From Miniphocaeibacter halophilus (GTDB taxonomy: Bacteria; Bacillota; Clostridia; Tissierellales; Peptoniphilaceae): a DNA stretch of 64,000 bases. Where the stretch lies: assembly GCF_016458825.1 (NCBI RefSeq), contig NZ_CP066744.1, positions 1,485,868 to 1,549,867 of the forward strand. Direction: 5' to 3'. Of the stretch, positions 18,205-27,737 are shown piece by piece (position 1 is the first letter of the stretch; each line of letters starts with the position of its first letter). Below the pieces are notes generated by a model, which was given only the letters and a program-made list of their open reading frames with translations, was not told where the DNA came from and ran no database searches. Position numbers and translations under genes: made by a program.

Positions 18205-18210
18205 ATTATA
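18205..18210 (-). promoter_or_regulatory. -10 element of the tmRNA promoter
   Basis: Minus-strand TATAAT lies 10 bases upstream of the tmRNA 5' end, the correct distance for a -10 box. No convincing -35 hexamer is seen at 17 bases. Confidence 0.6.
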
Positions 18211-18248
18211 ACATTTTTAAGGGAAAATTTCTATTGTTAATGGCTAGT

Positions 18249-18278
18249 TTTACAAGTCATTAAAGTATATACTATAAT
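18249..18278 (+). promoter_or_regulatory. Promoter of polA
   Basis: TTTACA (18249-18254) and TATAAT (18273-18278) are separated by 18 bases. Transcription would start near 18285, which leaves room for the GGAGGA site and the ATG at 18300 but argues against an ATG at 18288. Confidence 0.7.
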
Positions 18279-18299
18279 AGAGTTTGCATGGAGGAAAAT

Positions 18300-20945
18300 A
18301 TGAATAAAAAATTTATGATAATAGATGGCTCTAGTCTAATTTTTAGAGCGTTTTATGCTATAAGAAACCTTACAACTAAAGATGGAATTTTCACAAATGG
18401 AGTTTATGGTTTTTTAAATATGTACTATAGAGTAGTAGATGAATATAAACCTGATAATATTTGTGTAGTATTTGACAAATCGGCTCCAACATTTAGACAT
18501 GAGGACTATGAAGCATACAAAGGTCATAGAGACAAGGCGCCATCTGAACTTAGCAGTCAATTTGGTATTTTAAAGGATATTTTAAACTCTTTAAATGTTA
18601 AATTTGAAGAGCAAGATGGCTATGAAGCAGATGATATTGCAGGAACTTTAGCTAAAAAAGCCCAAGAAGAAAATTATGACACAATACTCGTTACCGGAGA
18701 CAAGGATTATTTACAATTAGTTGATGAGAATATAAAAGTTCTGTTAACTAGAAGAGGTATTACAGATGTAGATGAGTATAATGAAGAATCTGTAGAGGAA
18801 AAATACGAATTAAAACCAATTCAATTAATTGATGTTAAGGGTTTAATGGGAGATCCATCGGATAATATTCCAGGTGTACCAGGAGTGGGAGAAAAAACAG
18901 CCTTAAAACTTATACGTGAATATGATTCTATTGAAAATGTATATGCTAATATAGACAATATTTCCGGAAAAGCCTTGAAGAAGAAATTAGAGGAGAATGA
19001 AACTTTAGCATATTTAAGTAAAAAACTAGGGACTATTTTTTTAGAAGTGCCAATGGATATTGATATAGAAAAATATAAAATAGAAGAGCCAAATTATGAA
19101 GAATTAAAAGAAAAATATGAAAAGTTAGAGTTTAATTCCTTTATAAAAAAATTACCGACAGAGGAAATTGAATATGAAGAGGACTTTGAATATGTTTTTA
19201 TTAAAGATTCATCAAAAATATTAGATAAGTTAAAGAAGAGTAAAAAAGATTTTGCCTTTCATCTATTTTACAATGGAAGTAATTACATTCATAGTAAGCC
19301 GGAAATTCTTTCTTTTAAAATCATAGGTGAAGAAAAAGTATATATATATATTTTAAAAGATGAAAAAGAACTACTGGACTTTAAAGAAATCTTTGAAAAT
19401 AATTCCATTACTAAACTAAGTTACGATTTAAAGTCGGATATATATTATTTACTTAGAAACGGTATCGATTTAAAAGTTCCCTATGAGGATTTAACTGTTG
19501 CAGAATATTTAATAGATCCATCTAAGAATTCATACGATATAGACAAAACTGCAAAGCTTTATTTAAATAGAGACTTGTTTTCAAATGAAGAAATATTTGG
19601 TAAGGGAAAGAAAAAGAAAAATTTAGCTGATATTGAAGAAGAACAATTAGGTAATTATATAGGAATGTATATGTCTGTTACTGAAGATTTAAGAAAAACT
19701 TTGACAGAGATCATTGAAGAAAGACAAATGCATGATTTATACTTTAATGTGGAACTTCCTCTTATTAAAGTGTTGGCTAGTATGGAAGTTGAAGGCTTTG
19801 AAGTAGATGCTGGTTATTTAACGGATTTAGGGGATAAATTCAACGAGGAAATACTGGAATTAGAAGAAAAAATCTACGAAGATGCAGGAATGGAATTTAA
19901 TATTAACAGTCCTAAACAATTAGGAGAAGTTCTTTTCGATAAACTACAATTACCTGTAATTAAGAAAACTAAAACAGGATATTCTACCGATGCAGAAGTG
20001 TTGGATAAATTAAAGGGAAGTCATAAGATAATAGAAAGAATTTTACGATATAGAACAGTAAAAAAACTTACTACTACCTATATAGATGGACTTATAAAAT
20101 TAATTGGAGAAGACGGTAGAATTCATTCTACCTTTAATCAAACTATAGCTGTTACAGGAAGAATTAGCTCCATTGACCCAAACCTACAAAATATTCCTGT
20201 GAAAACCGAAGAAGGTAGACTTATTAGAAAGGCCTTTGTAGCCGGAGAAGGTAAAAAACTAGTTGACGCTGACTATTCACAAATAGAGTTAAGGGTTCTT
20301 GCCCATCTGGCAAATGATGAAGTAATGTTGCAGTTTTTTAAAGAAGGTCTTGATATTCACAGAAAAACAGCTTCGGAAGTATTCAATGTAGATTTTGATA
20401 AAGTTACTTCTTTAGACAGATCAAATGCAAAAGCAGTGAATTTTGGAATTGTATATGGTATTGGAGACTATAGCCTATCACAAGATTTGAATATTACTAG
20501 AAAAGAAGCAAGGGAATATATAGAAAATTATTTAAATACCTACAAAGGTATAAAAAAATATATGGAAGAAATTGTAGAAGTTGGTAAAGAACAAGGCTAT
20601 GTTGAAACAATTATGCACAGAAGACGATATATTCCAGAGCTTAACTCGAAAAATTTCAATATTAGAGGATTTGGTGAAAGAGTAGCCTTAAATACTCCAA
20701 TACAGGGTTCGGCAGCAGATATTATAAAAATTGCAATGATTGAAGTTTACAATAAATTAAAAGAAAAAAACTTAAAGTCTAAGTTGATTTTACAAGTTCA
20801 TGACGAATTGATTATAGAGGCTACTGAAGATGAAGTAGAAGAAGTTACCAACCTATTAAAAGAAATTATGGAAAATGCAGTAAAATTAAAAGTTGATTTA
20901 AAAGTAGATATTAATATAGGCGATAGTTGGTATGAATCAAAATAA
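18300..20945 (+). CDS. polA: DNA polymerase I
   Basis: The 881-residue enzyme fills gaps and removes RNA primers. The N-terminal 5'-3' exonuclease domain (residues 1-290) shows MIIDGSSLIFRAFYAI, DGYEADDIAGTLA and VKGLMGDPSDNIPGVPGVGEKTA. The middle 3'-5' exonuclease-like domain lacks the DxE catalytic pair (FAFHLFYNG instead), so it should not proofread, as in Bacillus and Thermus enzymes. Polymerase motifs A (DADYSQIELRVLAH), B (RSNAKAVNFGIVYGIG) and C (VHDELIIE) are intact. An ATG at 18288 is in frame, but GGAGGA at 18290-18295 and the promoter position select 18300. coaE overlaps its 3' end by 14 bases. Confidence 0.97.
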   Translation: MNKKFMIIDGSSLIFRAFYAIRNLTTKDGIFTNGVYGFLNMYYRVVDEYKPDNICVVFDKSAPTFRHEDYEAYKGHRDKAPSELSSQFGILKDILNSLNVKFEEQDGYEADDIAGTLAKKAQEENYDTILVTGDKDYLQLVDENIKVLLTRRGITDVDEYNEESVEEKYELKPIQLIDVKGLMGDPSDNIPGVPGVGEKTALKLIREYDSIENVYANIDNISGKALKKKLEENETLAYLSKKLGTIFLEVPMDIDIEKYKIEEPNYEELKEKYEKLEFNSFIKKLPTEEIEYEEDFEYVFIKDSSKILDKLKKSKKDFAFHLFYNGSNYIHSKPEILSFKIIGEEKVYIYILKDEKELLDFKEIFENNSITKLSYDLKSDIYYLLRNGIDLKVPYEDLTVAEYLIDPSKNSYDIDKTAKLYLNRDLFSNEEIFGKGKKKKNLADIEEEQLGNYIGMYMSVTEDLRKTLTEIIEERQMHDLYFNVELPLIKVLASMEVEGFEVDAGYLTDLGDKFNEEILELEEKIYEDAGMEFNINSPKQLGEVLFDKLQLPVIKKTKTGYSTDAEVLDKLKGSHKIIERILRYRTVKKLTTTYIDGLIKLIGEDGRIHSTFNQTIAVTGRISSIDPNLQNIPVKTEEGRLIRKAFVAGEGKKLVDADYSQIELRVLAHLANDEVMLQFFKEGLDIHRKTASEVFNVDFDKVTSLDRSNAKAVNFGIVYGIGDYSLSQDLNITRKEAREYIENYLNTYKGIKKYMEEIVEVGKEQGYVETIMHRRRYIPELNSKNFNIRGFGERVALNTPIQGSAADIIKIAMIEVYNKLKEKNLKSKLILQVHDELIIEATEDEVEEVTNLLKEIMENAVKLKVDLKVDINIGDSWYESK

Positions 20946-21555
20946 AAAAATATTTATTATTACAGGAACCATTAGTTCAGGGAAAAGCACCTTTTCAAAT
21001 ATTTTAAGACAAAAAGGCTTTAAAGTAATAGATGCAGATAAAATTGTTCACGAATTATATGATGAAGATTCTATGAAAAAACAGTTGACTCTTAATTTTG
21101 GAAATACTATTCTAGTAGATGGGAATATTAACAGAAAGATATTAGGTAATATTGTTTTTAATAATGAGGAGAAAAAACAACTATTGGAAACTATAGTACA
21201 TCCTAGGGTATTAGACAGGATTATTGAGTATATTTCCAATAGTAATGACAATATTTTTATTGAAATTCCCTTATATTATAAGGTAGAAAAAGAATTAATA
21301 AAAAAAATTAACAATTATAAACTAATATTAATAACAATAGAAAAAGAAATACAAATAGAAAGACTTATAAAAAGAAATAATATTACTAGAAAAGAAGCTA
21401 TGGTTTTAATAGACAATATTGAGGATACAAGTAAATTTTCTAAAAAAGTCGATTATACTATAGAAAACAATGGAAATTTAGAGGATTTTAAGCTAAAAAT
21501 AGAAAAATTTTTAATAGCGGAGAGATTAGATGAAAGTAATAAAGAAAATATTTAA
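20932..21555 (+). CDS. coaE: Dephospho-CoA kinase
   Basis: The 207-residue kinase catalyses the last step of coenzyme A synthesis, phosphorylating the ribose 3'-OH of dephospho-CoA. The P-loop is GTISSGKSTFSN, followed by VIDADKIVHELY. The typical EIPLYYKVE stretch (usually EVPLLFE) and the lid region QIERLIKRNNITRKEA are present. Length is normal. It overlaps polA by 14 bases and the next gene by 26, giving a polA-coaE-transglycosylase operon often seen in clostridia. Confidence 0.93.
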   Translation: MNQNKKIFIITGTISSGKSTFSNILRQKGFKVIDADKIVHELYDEDSMKKQLTLNFGNTILVDGNINRKILGNIVFNNEEKKQLLETIVHPRVLDRIIEYISNSNDNIFIEIPLYYKVEKELIKKINNYKLILITIEKEIQIERLIKRNNITRKEAMVLIDNIEDTSKFSKKVDYTIENNGNLEDFKLKIEKFLIAERLDESNKENI

Positions 21556-22171
21556 GTTGCTGCTTGCGTTAATAATAGTTGCAATTTTAGCAAGTTTTGC
21601 AGTAGTGGCTTATGGAACATCCAGCAGACCTGTGGAATACATGGAGTATGTTAATAAATATTCTGAAGAATACAATGTAGATCCGCTATTGGTATTATCC
21701 GTAATTAAAGTAGAAAGTAACTTTAAGACAGATGCACAGTCCCCTATGAATGCTATTGGACTAATGCAAATCGTACCGGAAACTGCTGAATGGATAACAG
21801 ATAAAATGAAAATAGACTATGATGAAAGTATGCTAAAAGATCCGGAAACAAATATTAACATAGGAACTTATTATTTATCCTACTTAATAAACCATTTTAA
21901 AGATGTTGATTTAGCAATTGTTGCCTACAACGGTGGAATGGGAAATGTACAGGAGTGGATTGACACTGAAATAGTTGGTAAAAATGGCAAAGGATTGGAA
22001 AATATACCAATTGATGAAGCCAGGTATTATATTGTTAAAGTAAACAATAACTATGAAGCTTATAAGAAACTTTACGGAGATACAAAATTAGAAGATGGCA
22101 TACAGAAATCTCCAAAAACTTGGCTAAACAATTATTTTATTCAGATAAAGGATTTAATAAGTAATTTTTAG
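21530..22171 (+). CDS. Lytic murein transglycosylase, membrane-anchored
   Basis: The 213-residue protein is a GH23 (Slt-type) lytic transglycosylase that cleaves peptidoglycan glycan strands outside the membrane. An N-terminal membrane anchor (IFKLLLALIIVAILASFAVVA) is followed by the catalytic domain. The catalytic Glu lies in SVIKVESNFK, then NAIGLMQIVPETAEW, and the late motif AIVAYNGGMGNVQEW. Its start lies inside the coaE end with GCGGAGAG upstream, so translation is probably coupled. The link to polA is positional, not functional. Confidence 0.92.
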   Translation: MKVIKKIFKLLLALIIVAILASFAVVAYGTSSRPVEYMEYVNKYSEEYNVDPLLVLSVIKVESNFKTDAQSPMNAIGLMQIVPETAEWITDKMKIDYDESMLKDPETNINIGTYYLSYLINHFKDVDLAIVAYNGGMGNVQEWIDTEIVGKNGKGLENIPIDEARYYIVKVNNNYEAYKKLYGDTKLEDGIQKSPKTWLNNYFIQIKDLISNF

Positions 22172-22206
22172 AAATATTTGATATAATAATGTATTATATA
22201 CAGCAT

Positions 22207-22292
22207 GCAGAGATGGTGGAATTGGTATACACGCTATCTTGAGGGGGTAGTGAGGATAACTCATGAGGGTTCAAATCCCTTTCTCTGCACCA
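22207..22292 (+). tRNA. tRNA-Leu (anticodon GAG)
   Basis: An 86-base class II tRNA with a long variable arm. The acceptor stem GCAGAGA pairs with TCTCTGC, followed by A and an encoded CCA (22290-22292). The anticodon loop TTGAGGG on a CTATC/GGTAG stem gives anticodon GAG, reading CUC and CUU. The T arm contains GGTTCAAATCC. A TATAAT at 22182-22187 may be its -10 box. It sits 29 bases before rnfC. Confidence 0.96.
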
Positions 22293-22321
22293 GTATGTAA
22301 AAATAGAAAGGTAGGGGTGTT

Positions 22322-23647
22322 ATGGATAGTAGAGAGTTAACCTTTAAAGGCGGAGTTCATATGCACGACTTTAAAGAATTAACAAACAAATATTCAATTG
22401 AAACTGGTCCGAATGTAGAGACTGTTACAATAGCACTTCATCAACATACAGGTGCTCCATGTGAGCCATTAGTAAAAATTGGTGATGAGGTAAAGGTTGG
22501 ACAAAAAATCGGCGATGCTGATGCTACAATTACTGCTCCAGTACATTCAAGTGTAAGCGGAGTTGTTAAACAAATTGTAGAAATAACAACAGTAAGTGGC
22601 GTTAAAACTAAGGCCATAGTAATAGAGTCCGATGGTAAAAATGAAATTGGATATGAACCTTATAACGATGACTATACAAAACTTGAACCAAAAGAAATAG
22701 TTAGAAGAGTAAGGGAAGCGGGAATTGTTGGTTTAGGTGGAGCAGGATTTCCTACCCATGTGAAAATTAACAAAAATCCTAAGGATACAATCAATCATGT
22801 ATTAGTAAATGGTGCTGAATGTGAGCCATATTTAACTGGTGATCAAGTTACAATGGAAGAATATCCTGAAAAAGTAGTTATAGGTTTAGATATAGTAATG
22901 AAGGCCATGGGAGCTCCAAACGGTTACATAGGCATTGAAAACAACAAGCCGGAAGCTATAAAAAGGGTTTCTGAGGAGGCTAAAAAACTTAGTGGAATTA
23001 AGGTAAGTGTACTTAAAACAAAATATCCTCAGGGAGACCAAAGAAGACTTATAGATTCAATACTAGGAATGAAAATGCCATCTTCATTAAGAAGTACAGA
23101 AGAAGGTGTTCAAGTAATAAATTCCAGTACTGCAGCTGCAATATATGATGCGGTAATTTTAGGAAAGCCTTTATATGAAAAGGTTGTCACCGTTACAGGG
23201 TCGGCAATTGCAAACCCTAAAAACTTACTTGTAAAAGTTGGAACTTCATTAAAAGAAGTTTTGGAATACTGTGGTGGATTTAAAGAAGAGCCTGGAAAAA
23301 TAATCATAGGTGGACCTATGATGGGAGAAGCACAATTTACAATAGATTCTCCAACTTTAAAGGCAAATGGTGGAATCATTGTTATGAATAAGGAAGAAGC
23401 AAAACCACCGGTAATTACTGCATGTATTAAATGTGGAAAATGTGTAGATGTTTGTCCTGTATATCTAATGCCTTTATATTTACAGCAAAATGTATTAAAT
23501 AATAGGTTTGAAGAGGCTGAAAAGCTTAATATAATGGATTGTATTGAATGTGGCTCATGTTCATACGTATGCCCTTCAAAACGTCCTTTAGTAGAAGCAA
23601 TTAGACATGGAAAACGAGAGCTTAGAGCAGCATCAACTAAAAAGTAA
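22322..23647 (+). CDS. rnfC: Rnf complex subunit RnfC
   Basis: The 441-residue peripheral subunit binds NAD(H) and FMN and carries electrons in the ferredoxin:NAD+ oxidoreductase. The N-terminal TFKGGVHMHDFKELT, the VGLGGAGFPTHVK stretch and the NGAECEPYLTGD motif are typical. Two [4Fe-4S] motifs lie at C368/371/374/378 and C407/410/413/417. It is the first gene of the operon order C-D-G-E-A-B, as in clostridia. The start ATG follows GTAGGGGTGTT. Coupling ion (Na+ or H+) cannot be settled from this subunit. Confidence 0.96.
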   Translation: MDSRELTFKGGVHMHDFKELTNKYSIETGPNVETVTIALHQHTGAPCEPLVKIGDEVKVGQKIGDADATITAPVHSSVSGVVKQIVEITTVSGVKTKAIVIESDGKNEIGYEPYNDDYTKLEPKEIVRRVREAGIVGLGGAGFPTHVKINKNPKDTINHVLVNGAECEPYLTGDQVTMEEYPEKVVIGLDIVMKAMGAPNGYIGIENNKPEAIKRVSEEAKKLSGIKVSVLKTKYPQGDQRRLIDSILGMKMPSSLRSTEEGVQVINSSTAAAIYDAVILGKPLYEKVVTVTGSAIANPKNLLVKVGTSLKEVLEYCGGFKEEPGKIIIGGPMMGEAQFTIDSPTLKANGGIIVMNKEEAKPPVITACIKCGKCVDVCPVYLMPLYLQQNVLNNRFEEAEKLNIMDCIECGSCSYVCPSKRPLVEAIRHGKRELRAASTKK

Positions 23648-23658
23648 GGAGGTATATT

Positions 23659-24615
23659 GTGGATAAGGAAAATATAAAAGTAAGTGAAACAAATTTCGAT
23701 AATATTTTGACTGTGTCAGCAACACCACATATAAGATCTTCTGAAACCAGTTCTAGGATTATGTTAGATGTAGTGATTGCTTTAGTACCTGCCCTAATTG
23801 CTGGGACTTATTTTTTTGGATTAAGAGCATTAATGCTTGTTTTGGTTTCAGTTGCAGCAGCAGTGTTATCTGAATTTGTTTTTCAAAAAATAACTAAAAA
23901 GGAAAGTACAATAACGGATTTATCGGCAGTAGTAACAGGTATATTAGTAGCTTTTAACGTACCGTCAACATTACCATTCTATATGGTAGCATTTGGCAGT
24001 TTTTTTGCAATAGTAGTAGTTAAGCAATTATTTGGTGGAATAGGTAGTAACTTTATGAACCCTGCCTTAGCAGCAAGGGCGGCTTTAATGGCTTCATGGC
24101 CAAAAGAAATGGCTAATTTCGTTGCACCAGGTGCAGATGCTATTTCTACAGCAACTCCATTAAGTGGTGGTGAAGCAGTTACTTTAATGGATGCATTTAT
24201 AGGGAAAATGCCAGGTACTATTGGAGAGGTTTCTGCTATTTGTCTATTAATAGGGGCTGCGTATCTATTAGTAAGAAAGGTAATATCTATAAGAATACCT
24301 TTGGTATATATATTATCAACCGTGGTATTTTTATTTGCTTTTGGAATTCCTGCAAATAAATTATTAGACCAAGTTTTATACGGTGGATTAATTTTAGGAG
24401 CATTTTTCATGGCTACAGATTATGTAACGGCACCTGTAAGTAAAAAGGGACAAGTGATTTTTGCCCTTGGTTGTGGATTGATTACAGCGGCTATTAGAAT
24501 GTTTGGCTCTTTACCGGAAGGAGTTTCCTATTCTATTTTAGTAATGAATGTGGCTACACCATTAATAGAAAAGTTTACAACTCCTAAGGCATATGGAAAA
24601 GGAGGTAAGAAATAA
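23659..24615 (+). CDS. rnfD: Rnf complex subunit RnfD
   Basis: The 318-residue membrane subunit carries covalent FMN and is part of the ion-pumping module. The flavin-attachment threonine is likely T166 in DAISTATPLSGGE. Multiple hydrophobic helices and GSNFMNPALAARAA are family-typical. It starts with GTG after AAGGAGG, 11 bases from rnfC, and its stop overlaps the rnfG start by one base. Flavin attachment needs an ApbE transferase, which is not in this window. Confidence 0.95.
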   Translation: MDKENIKVSETNFDNILTVSATPHIRSSETSSRIMLDVVIALVPALIAGTYFFGLRALMLVLVSVAAAVLSEFVFQKITKKESTITDLSAVVTGILVAFNVPSTLPFYMVAFGSFFAIVVVKQLFGGIGSNFMNPALAARAALMASWPKEMANFVAPGADAISTATPLSGGEAVTLMDAFIGKMPGTIGEVSAICLLIGAAYLLVRKVISIRIPLVYILSTVVFLFAFGIPANKLLDQVLYGGLILGAFFMATDYVTAPVSKKGQVIFALGCGLITAAIRMFGSLPEGVSYSILVMNVATPLIEKFTTPKAYGKGGKK

Positions 24616-25196
24616 TGAGAAATACTGTGATTTTAGCAGTTAAATTATTTGTTATTACAGCTGTTGCAACAGCGGTATTAGCTGTAGTAAACGGAATGAC
24701 ATCTCCTATTGTTACTGAAAGAGAAGCAAAAGAATATAGTGATTCACTTAAGGAAGTTTTTGAAACAGCCGATGATTTTAAATCCTTAAGTGAAATTGAC
24801 AAGGATAAATACACAAAAGTTGTAGAAGGAAATGAAAATATAGAGGATATAGTTTTAGCTTATTCCGGTGGAGAAGAAGTTGGTTATGTATTTAAAGTCA
24901 ACGGAAAAGGCTATGGTGGACCTATTACCTTTGTAATAGGAGTAGATAAGGAAGCTACAATACTAGGGTATAAAGTTTTAATATCTTCTGAAACAAAGGG
25001 CTTTGGTAGCCAAGTTGCAGAAGAGCCGTTTATTTCATCGGTTGTAGGAAATAAAATCGACCAAGAAATAGTATCAGCGTCAAATCCTAGTACAGACTAC
25101 GATATTCAAGCAATATCTGGAACGACTTTATCTGTTAAAGGTATTCTTAGTGGATTAAACGGAGCTGTAGAAGCTTTATCAGAGCTAGGAATATAA
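24615..25196 (+). CDS. rnfG: Rnf complex subunit RnfG
   Basis: The 193-residue subunit has one N-terminal membrane helix and an extracytoplasmic FMN-binding domain. The covalent FMN motif S168-G-T-T171 (in ISGTTLSVKG) matches the SGAT-type site, with T171 the expected acceptor. The stretch GYGGPITFVIGVD is also conserved. It starts one base inside the rnfD stop and is preceded by GGAGGT. rnfE begins 10 bases downstream. Confidence 0.94.
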   Translation: MRNTVILAVKLFVITAVATAVLAVVNGMTSPIVTEREAKEYSDSLKEVFETADDFKSLSEIDKDKYTKVVEGNENIEDIVLAYSGGEEVGYVFKVNGKGYGGPITFVIGVDKEATILGYKVLISSETKGFGSQVAEEPFISSVVGNKIDQEIVSASNPSTDYDIQAISGTTLSVKGILSGLNGAVEALSELGI

Positions 25197-25206
25197 GGAG
25201 GAAATT

Positions 25207-25824
25207 ATGAGTATTAAGAAACTATTTAAAGATGGGATTATAAAAAATAATCCGGTACTTATTCAACTTGTAGGACTATGTTCTGTTTTAGGTGTTAGTA
25301 CATCTGTAATTAATGCTTTAGGAATGGGAATATCCTTAATGGTGGTTTTAACATTATCAAATCTTGTTATTTCACTACTTAGAAATTTCATTCCTGACGA
25401 TATAAGAATTCCATGCTACATAGTTGTAATTGCTACATTCGTAACAGTAGTAGATATGGTTATTAAAGCTTATTTACCACCACTATACGATGCATTAGGA
25501 ATATTCATACCGTTAATAGTTGTTAACTGTATTATATTAGCAAGAGCTGAAGGATTTGCAAGTAGTCATGGACCGTTGGTATCAATAATGGATGGTATAG
25601 CAAACGGAATTGGATATACAGTAGTTATAACTATTTTAGCATTTTTCAGAGAAGTATTAGGAGCTGGTTCTATTTTTGGCTATGAATTCTTATCTGGGGA
25701 AACAATCAAACCTATAGGAATTATTGCTCAAGCACCTGGTTCATTTATACTCTTAGGTTGCATACTAGCAACTTTTAACTTTGTAATGAGTAGAAAAGAG
25801 AAGAAAGCAAAGGAGGATAATTAA
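25207..25824 (+). CDS. rnfE: Rnf complex subunit RnfE
   Basis: The 205-residue polytopic membrane subunit pairs with RnfA to form the electron and ion path across the membrane. Typical pieces are NPVLIQLVGLCSVLGVSTS, RNFIPDDIRIPCYIVVIA and PLIVVNCIILARAEGFASS, with a conserved cysteine in the half-helix region. The start follows AAGGAGGAAATT. It is followed after two bases by rnfA. Confidence 0.95.
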   Translation: MSIKKLFKDGIIKNNPVLIQLVGLCSVLGVSTSVINALGMGISLMVVLTLSNLVISLLRNFIPDDIRIPCYIVVIATFVTVVDMVIKAYLPPLYDALGIFIPLIVVNCIILARAEGFASSHGPLVSIMDGIANGIGYTVVITILAFFREVLGAGSIFGYEFLSGETIKPIGIIAQAPGSFILLGCILATFNFVMSRKEKKAKEDN

Positions 25825-25826
25825 GA

Positions 25827-26411
25827 ATGGAATTATTATCAAGTATTTTTAAAATATTGGTATTATATATATTTGTAAACAACTATGTATTAGGTCAATT
25901 CTTAGGTATTTGTCCTCTAATAGGAGTTTCTACAAAAACGGAAACTGCTGCAGGAATGGGGCTTGCTGTAACATTTGTTATTACAATGGCTTCTATAGTA
26001 ACTTATTTTATACAGTATTTTTTATTAGAACGTTTCAATTTACAATACACACAAACTATAGTGTTTATTTTAGTAATAGCAACATTAGTGCAATTTGTTG
26101 AAATGGTTTTAAAGAAAATGACACCGGGTTTATACAGTGCATTAGGAGTATTTTTGCCATTAATAACAACAAACTGTGTAGTTCTTGGTGTAGCAATTGC
26201 TAATATTCAAGAAGGTTATAATTTAATTGAGACAGTTGCATCAGCTTTAGGTTCTTCAATAGGATTTTTTATTGCTATAGTTTTACTGTCAGCAATTAGA
26301 GAAAAACTAGAACTTGCAGACGTACCAAAAGCTTTTAAGGGAGTACCTATTGCTTTGGTAGCTATTGGTTTAATGGCAATGGCATTTCTAGGTTTTTCAG
26401 GTTTGGTATAG
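25827..26411 (+). CDS. rnfA: Rnf complex subunit RnfA
   Basis: The 194-residue polytopic membrane subunit is homologous to RnfE with inverted topology. The motifs NNYVLGQFLGICPLIGVS and PLITTNCVVLGVAIAN carry the conserved cysteines expected to hold an intramembrane [2Fe-2S] cluster in the RnfA/RnfE pair. It starts two bases after rnfE with AAGGAGGATAATT and is followed after nine bases by rnfB. Confidence 0.95.
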   Translation: MELLSSIFKILVLYIFVNNYVLGQFLGICPLIGVSTKTETAAGMGLAVTFVITMASIVTYFIQYFLLERFNLQYTQTIVFILVIATLVQFVEMVLKKMTPGLYSALGVFLPLITTNCVVLGVAIANIQEGYNLIETVASALGSSIGFFIAIVLLSAIREKLELADVPKAFKGVPIALVAIGLMAMAFLGFSGLV

Positions 26412-26420
26412 GAGGTAGCT

Positions 26421-27254
26421 ATGGATTTAAACAGTATTTTAATTGCCGTAGGGGTGTTAGGAGTCTTAGCAATAATTTTTGCTATAATTCTTGGTTTTGC
26501 TTCAAATGTTTTTCACGTTCCTGTAGATGAAAGAGTTGAAGCTGTAAGAAATGAGCTACCTGGAGCAAACTGTGGAGCTTGTGGATTTCCCGGCTGTGAC
26601 GGTTTAGCTAATGCAATTATATATGATGGTGCACCTTTATCTGCATGTCCAGTAGGTGGTGCAGACTTAACAGAGAGACTATCTGCACTATTAGGAGCAA
26701 ATGCCTCAGCTGCAGATAAAAAGGTTGCCTATGTAAAATGTCAAGGGACAACAGAATTGGCAAAGGATAAATTTGAATATATTGGAATTCCTGACTGTAG
26801 AGCGGACCAAGCACTACAAGGAGGACATAAGTCCTGTGCTTATGGTTGTCTTGGATGTGGTACTTGTGTTGAACAATGTCAATTTGATGCACTACATATT
26901 ATTGATGGTATTGCAAAGGTTGATAAGGAAAAATGTACAGCCTGTGAAATGTGTATAGCAGTTTGTCCAAGAAATTTAATTGAACTAATATCTTATGAGC
27001 AAGAGGTTGCAGTTCTTTGTAATAGTTTAGACAAGGGTAAAGATGTAAGACCAAGTTGCGATGTAGGCTGTATTGCATGTAAAATATGCGAAAGAAACTG
27101 TCCTGTAGATGCAATAACTGTTACAAATAATCTAGCTTATATAGATGAAGATATCTGTATAAATTGTGGAATGTGTATAGTTAAATGTCCACAGAATTCA
27201 ATAAAGGATTTTGAAGGTGCCTTTGATATTAAAAAGGATTTAGTTCACAATTAA
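26421..27254 (+). CDS. rnfB: Rnf complex subunit RnfB, polyferredoxin
   Basis: The 277-residue subunit receives electrons from ferredoxin. It has an N-terminal membrane helix, then the Fe-S motif NCGACGFPGCDG with C51, C54 and C59 and a further cysteine in LSACPVGG. Four ferredoxin-like clusters follow: YGCLGCGTCVEQC, CTACEMCIAVCP, VGCIACKICERNCP and CINCGMCIVKCP. It is the last rnf gene and is followed by a terminator. Gene order and cluster number fit the clostridial type used for energy conservation from reduced ferredoxin. Confidence 0.96.
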   Translation: MDLNSILIAVGVLGVLAIIFAIILGFASNVFHVPVDERVEAVRNELPGANCGACGFPGCDGLANAIIYDGAPLSACPVGGADLTERLSALLGANASAADKKVAYVKCQGTTELAKDKFEYIGIPDCRADQALQGGHKSCAYGCLGCGTCVEQCQFDALHIIDGIAKVDKEKCTACEMCIAVCPRNLIELISYEQEVAVLCNSLDKGKDVRPSCDVGCIACKICERNCPVDAITVTNNLAYIDEDICINCGMCIVKCPQNSIKDFEGAFDIKKDLVHN

Positions 27255-27265
27255 TATATATTTTT

Positions 27266-27296
27266 AAAAGGGAGAATCGTTGGATTCTCTTTTTTA
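27266..27296 (+). terminator. Terminator of the rnf operon
   Basis: Arms AAAAGGGAGAATC and GATTCTCTTTTTT flank a GTTG loop and end in T-rich sequence 12 bases after the rnfB stop codon. Confidence 0.85.
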
Positions 27297-27358
27297 TTAC
27301 CTTGTAAAAGGTATTTTTTAATGATAAACTATTTAAAGAATATTTAAAGAGGTTAATA

Positions 27359-27736
27359 ATGACAAAAGGCGATAAAATAGTGATTTTGTTCATTTTTATT
27401 TTATCAATTTCATTATTTTTTATAATAAATTTAACAAATGTAAATAGTGGAAATAAATATGTAAGCGTTCAAATAAACGGAGAAGAAGTAAAGCAAATTA
27501 CCTTTGGAAATTCTTCTAAAAAAACATATCCAATAAAAAGTAAATTTGGAGAAAATGTTTTAGAAATTAATAAGGATAAGGTGCGAGTTATTGAGGCTAG
27601 TTGCCCAGATAAACTAGATGTAAAACAGGGTTATATTAAAAATATAGGAGAAATAATAGTGTGTGTTCCAAATAGGTTGGTTATTGAAATAAAAAGCGAT
27701 AAAGATTTATTGGATTTAGACGCTACAATATATTAA
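27359..27736 (+). CDS. NusG domain II-containing membrane-anchored protein
   Basis: The 125-residue protein has one N-terminal membrane helix (IVILFIFILSISLFFIINL) and an extracytoplasmic domain of the NusG-II family (VSVQINGEEVKQITF ... VIEASCPDKLDV ... GEIIVCVPNRLVIEI). Such proteins commonly precede a Gx transporter gene in clostridia and are often near rnf and apbE genes. The molecular role is not established. The start follows AAAGAGGTTAAT, and the next gene begins two bases after its stop. Confidence 0.8.
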   Translation: MTKGDKIVILFIFILSISLFFIINLTNVNSGNKYVSVQINGEEVKQITFGNSSKKTYPIKSKFGENVLEINKDKVRVIEASCPDKLDVKQGYIKNIGEIIVCVPNRLVIEIKSDKDLLDLDATIY

Positions 27737-27737
27737 A

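Noticed and set aside
23979-24410. A 143-residue minus-strand frame opposite rnfD.
   Set aside because: It is a shadow of the RnfD codons, has no ribosome binding site, and rnfD is strongly supported. The same holds for antisense frames at 55413-55880 and 60267-60785.
26617-26892. Minus- and plus-strand frames inside rnfB.
   Set aside because: Their residue composition (His/Leu/Ile-rich) is that of an off-frame reading of cysteine-rich coding sequence, and rnfB motifs are complete.
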